Of a DNA stretch of 64,000 nucleotides, positions 38,241 to 50,513 are shown piece by piece (position 1 is the stretch's first letter; every line of letters starts with the position of its first letter). Under the pieces are notes generated by a model that ran no database searches, was not told the DNA's origin, and worked only from the letters and a program-made list of their open reading frames with translations. The translations under genes were made by a program, and so were the position numbers. The stretch is from Wuchereria bancrofti (taxonomy: Eukaryota; Nematoda; Chromadorea; Rhabditida; Onchocercidae): assembly GCA_005281725.1 (NCBI GenBank), contig SSBO01000001.1, forward strand, positions 5,130,399-5,194,398, given 5' to 3'.

Positions 38241-39773
38241 TGAATTTTATTTGGGGTTATTGAACAAATTCTTCAGTGGAAAATAATCGATGATAAATTA
38301 TTGATTATATCATTTGCTGTTTAGTGATTGAGAAGATCAAAATTAGTCAATGTATCAAAATTATCAGATAGCTGGGTACATATGGCATTAGCCAAAGATT
38401 CATATCGTTTTGCCCTCCAATACAAAACCGGAAATCGATGTGTTAGAAAGTGGTCATTTTCATCATTTGGATGTAGTTGCTCAATATCCATGCATGATTA
38501 AAAATAGTGTTTATTAATTTAATTGAATTTAACCTTAAGACTCTGTTTTCTTACTCGACACGACAATCATCTTTAACGCTTCTGTACAGAATAACGTACG
38601 CCATCGTAGTGATCTCTGAACTTTCATTCTTCAGCTTCCTAATACCCAGTAAGTTTTCATTTCCGATTGGGAAACTACAAAGCCTTTTGCAGCAGTAAGG
38701 AGAATTCTTTCTTAGAATTTTTTTTCCACTTCAACTAATTCCTTCCCATTCCAAGCCTGTGAGTAGTTCTCGCTGATTACTATAAAACATTGTTGAGACA
38801 ACCATATTAGTCGCAAGCTGAAGAATTCCAAACCTAACAATGGAATAAAATAATTTGTCAATTGTCGGAAAATTTATTGGTCGGGACTATTCAGAAATTA
38901 TTCGAAGACCCTTCAAAAACTTCCAAAACAACGCAAGGAATTTATGTGCAAATTTCCAGAATCATTGCTTATTTATATGCTTAAGTCCATTGTTTTATTG
39001 TTATATGCTTAAGCTTGTGTTCGTTATAAATAGAAACTGGCCTTATATAATAACAGAAGCTCCATAACTAATGTCTTTTAAAAAATGAAAGTCATAAAAA
39101 TTATTGAAGAAAGAGAAACGAAAAAAGAATTTGAAAAGAAGGATGAGGAAGTATGACATCATTTAGTATAGTATATGTATACAAGCGTAATATTTATAAA
39201 ACTAAGAATAATTAAGGAAAAAAGAAGGTATGATGAGTCTAAGTGCAATTTAATTACGTATTTCATACGTATAATTAACTAATCTTGTATGACAACAAAA
39301 ATTGAGAATCTTTCTTGGAAATGATTTCTCTGATTGCTGAAAAGATAAGCAAAATTTTCATGGAAGTATATATTTCAGCAAAATACTTTTATTGTAACTT
39401 TATTAATTATTTACCAATATTTATTATAGAATTAGACTAATATGCTGCAAATAAATTTGTCTCCTTTAAGAAATAAGCATGCAAGGAGGCCATTATAAAA
39501 GATAAGCCAAAGGCAATTTTTTTTTTATTGGATGTCTAATATTCTTTTCAAATTGGAACAACAAAGTATGGAATATTAAATTTAAACAAAAAGCAAATTT
39601 TCTTGTCAAACATTCTCCATAATATTGCGCCAAATTTTAGAGTCTCCTGAGATTTATATATGAAGGAAAACGTTTGAAGACACAATTTTTAATAGATTGC
39701 ACTGAACGTTTTTGTTGTTTTACAAAAAAGGCGTCACAGTAGCCACCTCTGTATTTAATATTATTTTGACAGT
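38241..39773. other. intergenic, convergent 3' flanks
   Basis: Between the channel (+) and HSP20-like (-) stop codons. AT-rich, with short open frames (38507-38698, 38855-39067, +) that show no recognisable domain. Confidence 0.45.
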
Positions 39774-41648
39774 TTAATTATTAAACGTAGCGCATCGTCG
39801 CAGTATTTTAGAATGATTCTTTTCAGAAAATTTGTCATCTCTTCGATTTGCTTGAATTATAACTGCCCAATCGTAACTTGCTGTTGTAAGTGTTGATATG
39901 TCACAATGCTGAGGCAGTTTGTATACTTTACGAACACGTTTCAAACGTTTCACTGTTTCTCCTGGTCGTGATATATCCCTAAAATATATTTAGTATCTAG
40001 CAGAATGTACAAATCATTTTAATTGATTGAAGTTTGTATTTTAACTTTTTTTTCATACTTTTGCCATATTCTTTAAAACAAAAAAGATTTGCAGCGAATA
40101 CAAATTCAAATTTTTCAACGAAGGTTCGAATTGAAGTTTTTTTTTGATCAGAAATGTTTTGATTTCTCATTATTCTTTAGAATTTAATCTTCATTTATTG
40201 AAGAAAATATTTATAAGTAAAATTTGAGAAATTGAAATCACCTTGAGGCATTGAGTACAAGCATATTGAGGTTTCTTAAAATTTCGATTTCAAGTCGCCA
40301 AAAGCAAGTTCCAAAGAACTTATTGTTGCAAAGTCCAATAATGCAACTAAAGTTCGATTCTGAGATCCTTTCAAACTTTTTCAGCTGAAAGTCGTAAGTT
40401 GCTAACTTTTTTCGAGAAATGAACAAAGAGAGAAATCAACCAGATTGTAGCTGTTGTCATCTTTTTTCTACTAAGAAAACGAAAGTGTAAAGATTCATAT
40501 TTTATATGTTTCTTGGAAGATCAAAATGTAGTTGTTTCAAGATATAATTAATTTAGCTAAGATGTAATTCAAATTTAGATAGGTTTTAAGCATGCAATCA
40601 TCCACTATTCATTCAATTATATTTCTAATTATATTATGTTATATTTTTAATTATATTATATTTGTAGAGTCCTAAAAATTGCTGAGTCTACCTTTATTTC
40701 GAAATTCCTGGGAAAAAAAAAGTAGACTTACCGTTCCTCTGGATTCTCCAGTGCCACCTTGATTGAAAGGTAAACAAACAAAGAATTTTTCGCTAGAAAG
40801 AAATCCTTTGGCCATACGATCCTCACTGAATGGCCAATCCCAAACGAATGCTTCGAAGGGTGTATTATAATTATTATTATCGCTCTTCACAGTCCTGCAA
40901 TGATAACTTAACAAAGAATAAAGTTAGAATTATGCTAAGAACATGAAATGAATCGACTATGGGAAGAAACAGTTACGATAAAAGTCAGTCGTGAAGGAAT
41001 TTAAGATAATAAAGTGTAAGATATGGCTCACATTGGTGGATAATGTTTGATGGGGACGACAAAATCAGGAAGCGATATTTTCAAGTTTTCGGTTATATCT
41101 TTCGATGTTTCTGGAAATGACTGAGATTTCTGTAGCACTGCCATTGTTGGGGAACTGATGTGACGTTGTAATACCTGAACTGGGTGAAAAAGAAGATCAA
41201 AAGAGCGATAGAGTGCTTGAAGTGACGTAGATAACTATGATGACATAACGCCAGTATATTAATATGAATATTAGTCGCGAAAAATCATTCCGAAAAAACC
41301 TTTTAGCAGTTTACCAAAAAACATGAGAAGCGTCTGAATCGAAGAAGATTTGACAAGCTTTACCTCCAAGCAATGTAAGAAAATTCGGTATTAAAAGAGT
41401 TATTAAGTTTGTACCGACCTGGCAAACTACTGCATCTTGTAGCATTCGATATACAATATCATTACGTATAGATACGATCACTGTAGGGACGACTTGAAAC
41501 TATATAGGTTGTCCATATGTACAGTAAGAATGATTCTTGTCCGATAAACTAGATTCAGTTTGTTCTGGAAAAATTGATTACCCTTATACCATTCGATCGA
41601 TAACGCAACATCTTTGTGCCTAGTAATAGTTTCAGGAAAGCTATCAGG
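39774..41648 (-). CDS. divergent HSP20/alpha-crystallin-like protein (5' end unresolved)
   Basis: Exons in coding order: 41648-41582, 41492-41419, 41174-41032, 40894-40732, 40384-40242, 39978-39774; phases close, stop TAA at 39776-39774, 264 codons plus missing 5' exons. The C-terminal half resembles an alpha-crystallin domain: KFFVCLPFNQ (a strand like KFEVCLDV), LRNLNMLVLNASR (like the NQLVIEGKH strand), then KRVRKVYKLPQHCDISTLTT (like R.Y.LP..VD...) and DWAVIIQAN. The upstream part is unlike small heat-shock proteins and repeats the motif SFPET (PDSFPETITRHKD, SQSFPETSKDITEN). Small heat-shock proteins hold unfolding clients; whether this one does is unknown because the domain is so diverged. 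The 40384 acceptor is the weakest junction. It could be an unrelated nematode-specific family. Confidence 0.55.
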
Positions 41649-41872
41649 CTGAAATATGTGGTGGAAATGTTAGTGAAAGATGACGGAAAGGTTAACAAAT
41701 TCACGGATGTATTTGAAAATAACTGCTGGAGACAAAACGCTTCATACTAATTATCCAATGGAAGTGATCGGGATAAAGTTACAAATTGCATTCTTTAAGA
41801 GAAAAGGAAAATATGATGTTTACGTGTTTTTGAAAAAAGAAAAAATTTTGAAAGTGAAGAGAAACGACTCTT

Positions 41873-42331
41873 ATGTCAAGTGAAATAGACAGATGCAGGA
41901 TGATCTCGAAATTTGGAAAACGTAGCGCTGCAGGCGAGCAAATATTCTCTTTCCACTTGTTACACTCAAAAAGCACATCGTTTTCCATTTTTTATGAGCT
42001 AATGCAGTCTCAAAGAAATCTTCCCAATAGTTCAGAATTTCAAAAAGTTTTCATACATAAAAAAGAATTTGTGAATCAAAATTTCACTGAAACTCTCATG
42101 TATGAAGAAGTTTCACGTCACTTCTCTCTCTTGAATTCAACTTTTCCCCAAAAAAAATATGAAACGTTTATTGCAAAGCCCATTAAGCGCAAGTTATATT
42201 TAAATCAAATCAATAAATTAAATTGTGTAACTCAACAAGGTCACCAGCAATATAAACACGTGCGTGGGAGAAGTTTGGACAACTGTATGTGTAAATTATC
42301 AAGCGAAATAAAAAATATTTTGATTAGCTAA
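41873..42331 (+). CDS. hypothetical single-exon ORF, 152 codons
   Basis: Longest uninterrupted frame in this interval, ATG to TAG, with mixed composition (e.g. FGKRSAAGEQIFSFHLL, RHFSLLNSTFPQKKYETF) and a basic C-terminal half. No signal peptide, membrane helix or known domain. It begins inside another short plus-strand frame (41680-41883) and is antisense to the presumed 5' part of the HSP20-like gene. It may be an unannotated gene or chance; I cannot tell. Confidence 0.25.
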   Translation: MSSEIDRCRMISKFGKRSAAGEQIFSFHLLHSKSTSFSIFYELMQSQRNLPNSSEFQKVFIHKKEFVNQNFTETLMYEEVSRHFSLLNSTFPQKKYETFIAKPIKRKLYLNQINKLNCVTQQGHQQYKHVRGRSLDNCMCKLSSEIKNILIS

Positions 42332-42897
42332 ATCAAAATGGAAACACATTATAATCCATGGTTTAATCAATTTCGGTCATTTCATAATACTTCAGATTTA
42401 CAAACCGGCAAAATTACTTGCGCTTCCTTTCAAAATTAGACACTAAGTTGATTAATCATGTATTATTAAGGGCGAGAAAGTTTTATTAAGTTATTGTAGA
42501 TGAATGTTTAGAAAATTTAGTGCATTGCTTCATTTTTCAGAATGCGGTACAAGAATCATGTTGTATGGGTTTCAGACCTATAAATTGTTGTTCTTTTAAC
42601 TGATTACAAGTAGTGGTCAAAGATCAATGTTAAATAGAAATTCAAAACAGGAAAGATTGATATCATAACATGTTTATCATTTAAAATGTTTAAATACACG
42701 AATAATTCTTTTCAAATTTCAAAGCAAATTGCGCAAAGGATAATTAACCACCTCTTTTACACTCATTCTGCTAGAGTCATCCAACTATCACTACACTTCG
42801 TCACCACTTCTTAACATGTGCTCAACAAATGACATGTCATTACTCATTCAAATATACGCTCATTTATTGCTAATGCTAATGAAATGAACTGACATGT

Positions 42898-42954
42898 CTG
42901 TGTATGTATGTATGTGTGTATGTGTGTGTGTGTGTGTGTGCGTGTGTGTGTGTA
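42898..42954. repeat. (TG)n microsatellite
   Basis: About 57 bp of TG/TATG repeats on the plus strand with a single TGCG interruption. Confidence 0.9.
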
Positions 42955-44457
42955 AATTGTAAGGGAAAATTGTTCAGTTGAAATTCATTGAAGTAAAATG
43001 TGAAATGAATTTGAAAAATTAAGGAGAAACAAATCAAACGAAATAAACTTTTCAGTTCACTCGCATTAAAGAACAAAAGCACATTCCTCTAATGTTTTCT
43101 ACAGTTTAAATGGTTCGCAATGAAATAGTCCTTAACCATTTTGTTGTGTTACCACAGGAATAGTGGTTTTTACTTGTACCACTTGTGGTTTTCAAAATAA
43201 CTCTTAAATTATGAACATGGCTGGCAATCGAAGAGAATGTTTGACACAACTGCCTTCTTTTATCCTGCCATTACAAAATAAACAAAAAGTTGTTAATTCG
43301 ATAAAATTTTCCACTAAAGAATGCGAAATTTGCTAGAGCAATAGATGACGATGCCACTGAAATTCTCGATGATTGCTTTCAATCTAATCTCAAATCTCCT
43401 GCTTAAAAACCTCTCAGAAACAATTTGCACCAATGCAAACCAATCTTCTTAGTAATAAAGAGAGTACCATGATAACAGCTGCATGTTATCAGCGAAAACA
43501 GTTAACAAAGCTCGACAATAATCATATGTTATCAAATCAGATATAATTTTTTTATTACCTTTTTTTTTATAGCAATTACCTTTTCTACCTGTCTTTTTAT
43601 ATTCCTATCGATTGTGAGTTTCTACCTCATCACCAAACACACAAACCAATAATCAGTCATCTAAAGGATATAAACGAAATATTTGATTCGTATCTATGAT
43701 TCAATATCATTTGCTGCACAAATATAATAAAGTGAGAGAAGTGGTTAGGTTTTTGCTGGACTTACTTCATTGATTGATAAGTTAAGACTTACTTGCTTAT
43801 TTGTGTCTTTAATAAGACGCGTTGTAACAAATTGATTGTACTTATATTAACAGAAAGCTAAAGAGAAGAAAGAAAATTTTAATTGGTTCATTAAAATGTG
43901 AAGCGTTTGTTGCAATACTCAATGAACTACTAACGGCTCAATGCGCATTGTTCATGTATTTGGCATTTATCATTATTTATGATATCGATTATGTCTTTCA
44001 TTTTGATGCAGAGCGGAATATTCGAGAGCAAATTGAAGACCCGGAGCAGGAAGGCGATGAAATTGCTGTGGTGATGGGAAACGCCAAATAAATTTTAAGT
44101 TTATAGAAATCTTGAAAATAACAAGTCGAGAATCAAATTTCCTTCACACTCAAGTAGCAGGCATTTTAAATTGCAAATATTCTCAAAAGAATTTTAAAAC
44201 ATTGACGAAGTGCTATTTCCAGCTGTAAAGCTCATAATGAGAAATTGACATTTTCTTTGGTTAAATGATGCAACCAGCAAACACATGTATCATCGATAAT
44301 TTTTCTCTGATTTTAATTAATTTCAGCCAAGATGCCGAGTTTTTATGAATGATATAACCTTTATCAAAATGATCATTTGAAAAAAAAAGTACTGGAATCT
44401 GGTAGTTCTACAAAAAAATCCAAAATCGTGACTTTATGGAACTGGAGTGAGATACAG

Positions 44458-46922
44458 TTATGATTGATTGATACCAATATCGTAATTTGGATGACCCGTC
44501 AAGAAGCTGTTCACGTACGCTGCATGCTGTTCAATTGGGCGTTGAGCAAATAATATCTGAAAAATCGAAGAAAAATGTAATATTACCATACAGGATGAGC
44601 AAATTAAAAACGTAACACTTTGATTCGCTTTTAGTCATACAATTTTGAACAGAGCTTTTTACTTTATTTCAAAAATTTGCCAGAATTTTTTTTTGGAAAA
44701 AAAATTAAAACCGAAATAAATTGTGTTTATTTGCTTAAATATTATTGTTAGCTGTCATACTTTTTCAGTTTGTTAGCAGGCTAATTATACCTCCGGCTGT
44801 CTCTGCATACGGACCATATATGCACCTATTTTTGGATAGTAAATACCTGGGAAATATCTGAAATATCCAAATATCTATTTAAAATATCTTCTCTAAAATA
44901 TTTCTTGTTTAAAAATTCTAAAATAACAAAGAATTTTTATGAAATTTATGAATTTTGAAATTTTTTAATGACAATATATCCATATTAGAAAATGTCAAAT
45001 TCTGAAAAGAACAAAGCACTAATTCTGTATTTTTCAATTTCCATTAACAGCACCTAAATTCTGTATAAGGATTAATTGTCACAAGTTGTAATCTTTCCAG
45101 AAATGGCCACATCATTACATCAGCAAAGCCTAATATTTTCCCTGAAAAATTACTCTATATATGTTCAGAACTACAAATTGTACAAATAATTAGCTTAGTT
45201 CATAAGATGTGTTGCTTATTTGTTCTCCATTATTAAAAGAGTGCATTTAATTTGAATTCCGTGAAATGAATTATCTCTTTTGTGGATAAATTAGTGAAAA
45301 GTTGTCAACCTCCATAGAAATCATCCGTTAACAGAGCTTCGGCATTCCGGAGAGCATTATGCAATGACTTATCGACGTCTTTTTGAACGGTAACGTTATT
45401 GGGATGTAAAGTTTTGAACATTGTGGAAATGAGCTAAATGTATTATTACAAAGGGAGAAAGGAAGGGATAATTACACTAAGCTGCCAGATGATGTTCACT
45501 TCCAACAATTAATTATGTACAAGCAGTTTTGTCTGATCTAATGGACAATGAAAAATGCGTTGTCAAATTGTGTGATAATCTAAGAAGACAACCGGTGACA
45601 TCCTTTCAACAAGAATTTTCTGATTTGCTTTGGCAACTGGATGACTTGGAAGAATAGCTGTTTCCGGGAATATTTCATCAAGGTATTCAGCGATCACTGA
45701 CGATTCATAGATAGTCTGTAATTTATTGTCTAACAGATAATCGTCATAGCTTAACTATTTGCAGTAACAAAGTTAAGTTGAATAAAAGTTGCAATTCATA
45801 AGTGATTGTATAGTTTGGTAAAAAAAACCACATAAATTACAAGTAAATAATTCAAGTGAATACAAATAAAAATATAACAAACGATGCCATTCATTTCAAA
45901 AGTCGGCACTCGACCGAGTGGACTTTTATTCAGAAACCATTTCGGTACATTTTCTGGGTTGATGTTTGTTATTTCCACTCTTAAGCAATTCGGAAAATAT
46001 TCATTAGACAAAATAATAGCAATAGTTAAAATGACTTCTTGATGCAGGACACTTATTACCTAATCTTAAAAAAGTTTTATAAAATGAATATATCCCAAAA
46101 TGGTCATGTCATAGAACTGGATTTCTTTCATCTTTCGAAATCATTCATTTACTTTGAATTTTTGAATTTAAATTAAAACTAACGGTAATCGTTTCCTGGC
46201 TAAATAAATTATAGCTCGTTCAGCATATGGACAAAAGCGCATACTATATAAACGAATAGTTCCAAATCCGGAATACGGTTCCGGTGAATCTATAATCAAA
46301 ATTTTTAAATAAATGTTCTTAAACGCATTAACTAATAACCAATATGGTGATAAGAAATCTATCTCTATGCTTGATTTAGAAGTCTAAAAATGGACAAACC
46401 TCGATGTAGAGCAAGTGAATTAAGGCCTCGGATATTAATGCTTCTCGGCAGTAGCTGCACAACACCTTCTGACCAGGTTCTATTTTTGATGATACCTTTT
46501 CGTAAGACTGTTGTATTGGAGGATCTTTGTTGATCTGTGTTAAGAATATTCGGAAATACTTCATGGATTATTGATAGCATAGACAACGACTCATTGTTGA
46601 AAGTTCCATTTATCTATAAATATGATTTCATGATTACTGAAATATCAATCATCAGAAACATATACGGAGGATGTGAGAAAAAATTTTACCTATTTGGTAG
46701 AATTTACCTGTTTCATCACCTGTTTCACTTCTCGAGAAATACGACTAAGAATTCCAAGAAATTCTGGTGAAGTTAATATGAGCATCAAAGAAAAATATCG
46801 ATAATTTAACAAGACTATAACTTGCATGTCCAAATTCCTACCTGTCCTATTGTTTCATAACTGCAAAGAATGATTAATTGGACTGAAAAAAGGGCTACTT
46901 TCAGTTTCCGAATCCATAACAT
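44458..46922 (-). CDS. omega-class glutathione S-transferase with signal peptide and N-terminal extension
   Basis: Exons in coding order: 46922-46842, 46613-46400, 46289-46184, 45979-45883, 45715-45593, 45433-45310, 45141-45054, 44857-44791, 44556-44458. All phases close; 332 residues, against ~240 for usual omega GSTs. Residues 1-27 ([20 protein letters not shown]...) look like a signal peptide. Residues ~28-98 are an extension with four N-X-S/T sequons (NGT, NES, NTT, NRT). The thioredoxin-like domain starts at [16 protein letters not shown], where CPYA carries the omega-class active cysteine; VPTFEMNG and [15 protein letters not shown] form the glutathione site. The helical domain contains [16 protein letters not shown]. 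Such enzymes use glutathione for thiol transfer and dehydroascorbate reduction. Onchocerca volvulus has a stress-linked omega GST (Ov-GST-3), probably the orthologue. Secretion is inferred. Confidence 0.88.
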
Positions 46923-49900
46923 TCTGCAAAGGGTAAAGATATTATAGCAGAAATAAGGCAAAGATATTACAGCAGGAATCCGATTAAATGACATTGTCAC
47001 ATTGATTGCTCATTAAATATATAAACTTTTCTTAAGTTCTCAATCTCAATTTCTAATTACATTTTAGAGGCTGATCTCAAGATGAATATTTTAAATCATA
47101 ATTCTTAAAACAAGCTTTATTCCATACTGAGAGTACTATAGCAATCTTAACTGTGGCTCTCAAAGTGGAAGATTAAGATCAACTTTTGGATAATTTGTTG
47201 AAGAAACGACAATTTAATAGTTCCGTTAGTCTAAAAAAATTTATGTTTTTCTTTCTTTTTTTCTCCCTCTCTCTCATTCCGTTTTCTTCTTTCTCAAAAA
47301 ATTATGGACATTTCGAACTCAGTACCATGAAAGACACAATTGTCAATATTTGCTGAGTGTTCAAATAATCGAAGCAGATTAAAAATCTGTGACGAAACTA
47401 ATGGAATGGACTTGTCCGTTATACACCTGCACTGCTACTGCTATTACATTTAATGCATAATGTTCTTCTGAATGCCTTTCTCAATATTTACTTCAAAATC
47501 TTGATTTTTGACAGTTTTTACTTGTGGCGTACTTTCTTCATGCGCTAGTAAACACTTAGTCTTGTCCTGCTACAGTTGCTGTACTTGTTTACTTTTAATG
47601 CTAACAAATGAAATAAATATCTAGAATTCTGTAGTTTATCATAGTTGCCAACGTTGTTAATACTAATACATCAGATACAATAGTTAATAGAGGCTTGAAT
47701 TCTACTTTCTGCAAAGAAAAAATCTAGAGTTACATATGTTTACAATGACTTCTTGAGCGTTTTTCCTACTTCTTTTGACCAGTTTAGTTTAATTTTATAG
47801 TGTTACTATTTCATTGGTCTGGTTGATTTTGTTGAGAAACTTAATATCAAAAGAAAAAACTAATTATTTAATTCAATATTATTCAAGATCCTTTTTTTTG
47901 AATAATATTAAATTCAAGAAAATAATTTTTGTTAAATAATAATTCTTGTCACAACCAGTAGTTTTATAGCTTTTGCAGATTTCTGTTGAAAATTAGAGAA
48001 CCTTTTACTCAGGTTTGTCTGACTCAGCACATTCTAAGATTCAGTACAATTAGCAAATTCTAACAACTTATATAATCCCATATGCGAGAGGAACGTATTG
48101 AATGAACAGTGCGTCTTTGGGAACTTTTCTCTTCCTCATAAATGATTATCAGAAATGTCTCATCAGTCTTCGTTATGACAGTCTCAAACAAAATAGTAAA
48201 AAAGGTTAAATCAACTTTAATTAAGTTTACTAACTTGTGGTTCAACTCATATAGCAGAAGGATAAACTGTTGTTTCAATCAACGTTCTCATTGCGAATTA
48301 TTTCAAATACCCTATGTGTGTACACATTTTGCAAACACAGAAAGCTTTTACCAACATTGCAGTTGCTAATAAAATTTGTCAACAAATTTATGCTAATTTC
48401 CCTCTTACTCAATATATTAGAAAAGTTTCCAGTTGCAAAAATTCCTCATGCTAAAAAATGTTACGGATAAGGTAGGAAAGGATTCATTACTGGATCATTT
48501 CACAGTACAGGTCTTTAATGTAGACATCGGTGAGCTTGTCGGGAAGTGCCATCAATAGCAAAATCGAATTATTGTTTTAGCTGCTAGCAGAATAATCCGT
48601 GGTCATACGTTTACATGCATATTGATTTTTTCCAAATGGTCTAAAGTCCTTATTACAAATAGGATACAGAATTTTAGTAAACGAGTTTATCTCCTTAATG
48701 AAATATATATTTGATTTGGAGTGCTCTGTACAATGAACCCAACTGACGTCTAACTAAATTCCAGGACTTTAAGTGTCAGGTATAGATGAATTACTTTTTT
48801 GATTCTAATTAAGCTTTGTAAATACCTTAAAGCATACTGTTGAAAATAGTTTTGAAAACCTGATGGAAATCCTTAATTCTTTCTGGTTGTCCAACTCTCC
48901 ATTTTAGCATGCAATTACCAGTCATACTTCTTTTTAATCATCCATCTTGCATTGCTTTTAGCCTTCGTCCATAATTGGCTAGTCTTGACCCTAGTAACTA
49001 TAAGTACCAAAAAAAAAAAAATCAGAATCCTGTAACAGGGCCGGACATGCTACTCCTAGCATATTAGAGAGCATAACCTTTCTAATCATCAGCTCAACCA
49101 TAACAACTGTCTTTGATTCGCAATAAAGATAAACCAATAAATTTATTTCTCATTTTCGGGATCTGTCCATTATGGGCTGTGGTGTACTCAGTTTTTTTTA
49201 AACAGTCATATCACGCACATTTCCCTTCATTGCTCTATATTTTTCCAATGTCCGTCACCAAGTTTTTCATTGATTTATCCTTTATTCATTTTGTTTAGCG
49301 AATAGTTCTTATACTGTGTGAAGACTTTACTTTCGGCATGTATATTTCCTTTAACGAGCACCTTTAAGAACCTTGGGATACAATACTTCCCAGACGAATG
49401 TTTCCACTTCAATTCTATCTATAAATGCTCTCCAAATACTTTACAAGAACTAGTAACTGCTGAGCACAGTATTACGCCCATATATTACAATAGGTAACAT
49501 CATTATTAAACTTCTAAAGCACTAAACATTGAACTAAAATAAAATTATTACTGAAATGTACGAAATGCAGAAATGTATCTTGACGTCAAAACGGATGAAA
49601 GACATAGTAATCCGATATCAATTATGTGCTCACCAGTGATCACTTCGTTTCTCATTAATTTGTAACTACGCCAGTTTTCACTTTTGCTGTATTCAGTGTA
49701 TAATGTGTTTTTTCGTTTATTCTATCTGCGTATATCAAGTCTATTTGATGTTCAGTGCTGAAATATGCGGAGTAAAGGCTAACTTCTTGCAAAAAATAGA
49801 ATATTTTAAGACTAACTAGTTAAGAAATAAAAAACAAACGCATTTAGCTTTAAGGAGGATTACCATTGAAGAGTTAAAGCTACTAAATAGTTCTGATTTC

Positions 49901-50513
49901 ATCAGAAAGCCAACTTGTTACTCGTTATTTTACTGACTCTCTGTAATCTCACCGAAGTAGCAGAAAGTCTGTTTGATTTAAATTTGAAATTTGGCACAAT
50001 TCCACTGAAAATTCAGTGAAGTGTTAGAATTTTATTCTGCTAAGCAAGTTCAAATTGAATTTATTTTTTTCATTTCTAATTTTTTGCTTTTTGCTAACAC
50101 TAGTAATCTAATTTTAGTTTACAAATTTCAAATCCCTTTTAAGCTTGCTGGTGGAACTATAACGCAGTAATTCAATACTTCGCTACAAGATCTATGTTTA
50201 CTTCACTTCCATAACCAATTATGAGTTAGTGAAGATTGTTTGCCTCTATTTATTAAGTGGGTCCCTCAATGTTTAACCTTCCGAAATGTGCTGTCATGTT
50301 AAAAAAAATCTTTACTTCAAATCAAATAAATTATAAAACCCCCCTCAAAAAAAAAAAAAAACTGAAGTTACAGAAATCTCGCCAAACTTGTTTTGAGCAA
50401 TGCAAACCAATAATTAAAACTCTGAAAAGACCATGAGTTTTCTATTCCAGGGTGCTGGAAGCCGAACTATAAACAAGACATGATGCGAAATTTATGGAAT
50501 GATTTATAACGAA
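46923..50513. other. intergenic region, 3.6 kb
   Basis: Between the GST start and the SBDS stop, both on the minus strand. AT-rich, with only short open frames and the hairpin at 47875-47909. No recognisable gene. Confidence 0.5.
47875..47909. repeat. 12-bp inverted repeat, 11-nt loop
   Basis: AATATTATTCAA at 47875-47886 pairs with TTGAATAATATT at 47898-47909; flanking bases extend the stem imperfectly. A T-rich loop follows the left arm. AT-rich palindromes of this size can arise by chance. Confidence 0.6.

Larger units (their letters stand above)
41649..44457. other. intergenic region, 2.8 kb
   Basis: Probably contains the missing 5' exon(s) of the HSP20-like gene on the minus strand. It holds a 152-codon plus-strand frame (41873-42331) and a TG microsatellite. 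No other gene is supported. Confidence 0.4.

Noticed and set aside
42876..43082. Minus-strand frame with a THTHAHTHTH run
   Set aside because: It is the translation of the TG microsatellite.
46376..46564. Alternative GST exon frame reading [13 protein letters not shown] from an acceptor at 46534
   Set aside because: It cannot join the following CPYA exon in phase. The frame from the acceptor at 46613 closes on both sides and leads to LALHR-DSPEP.
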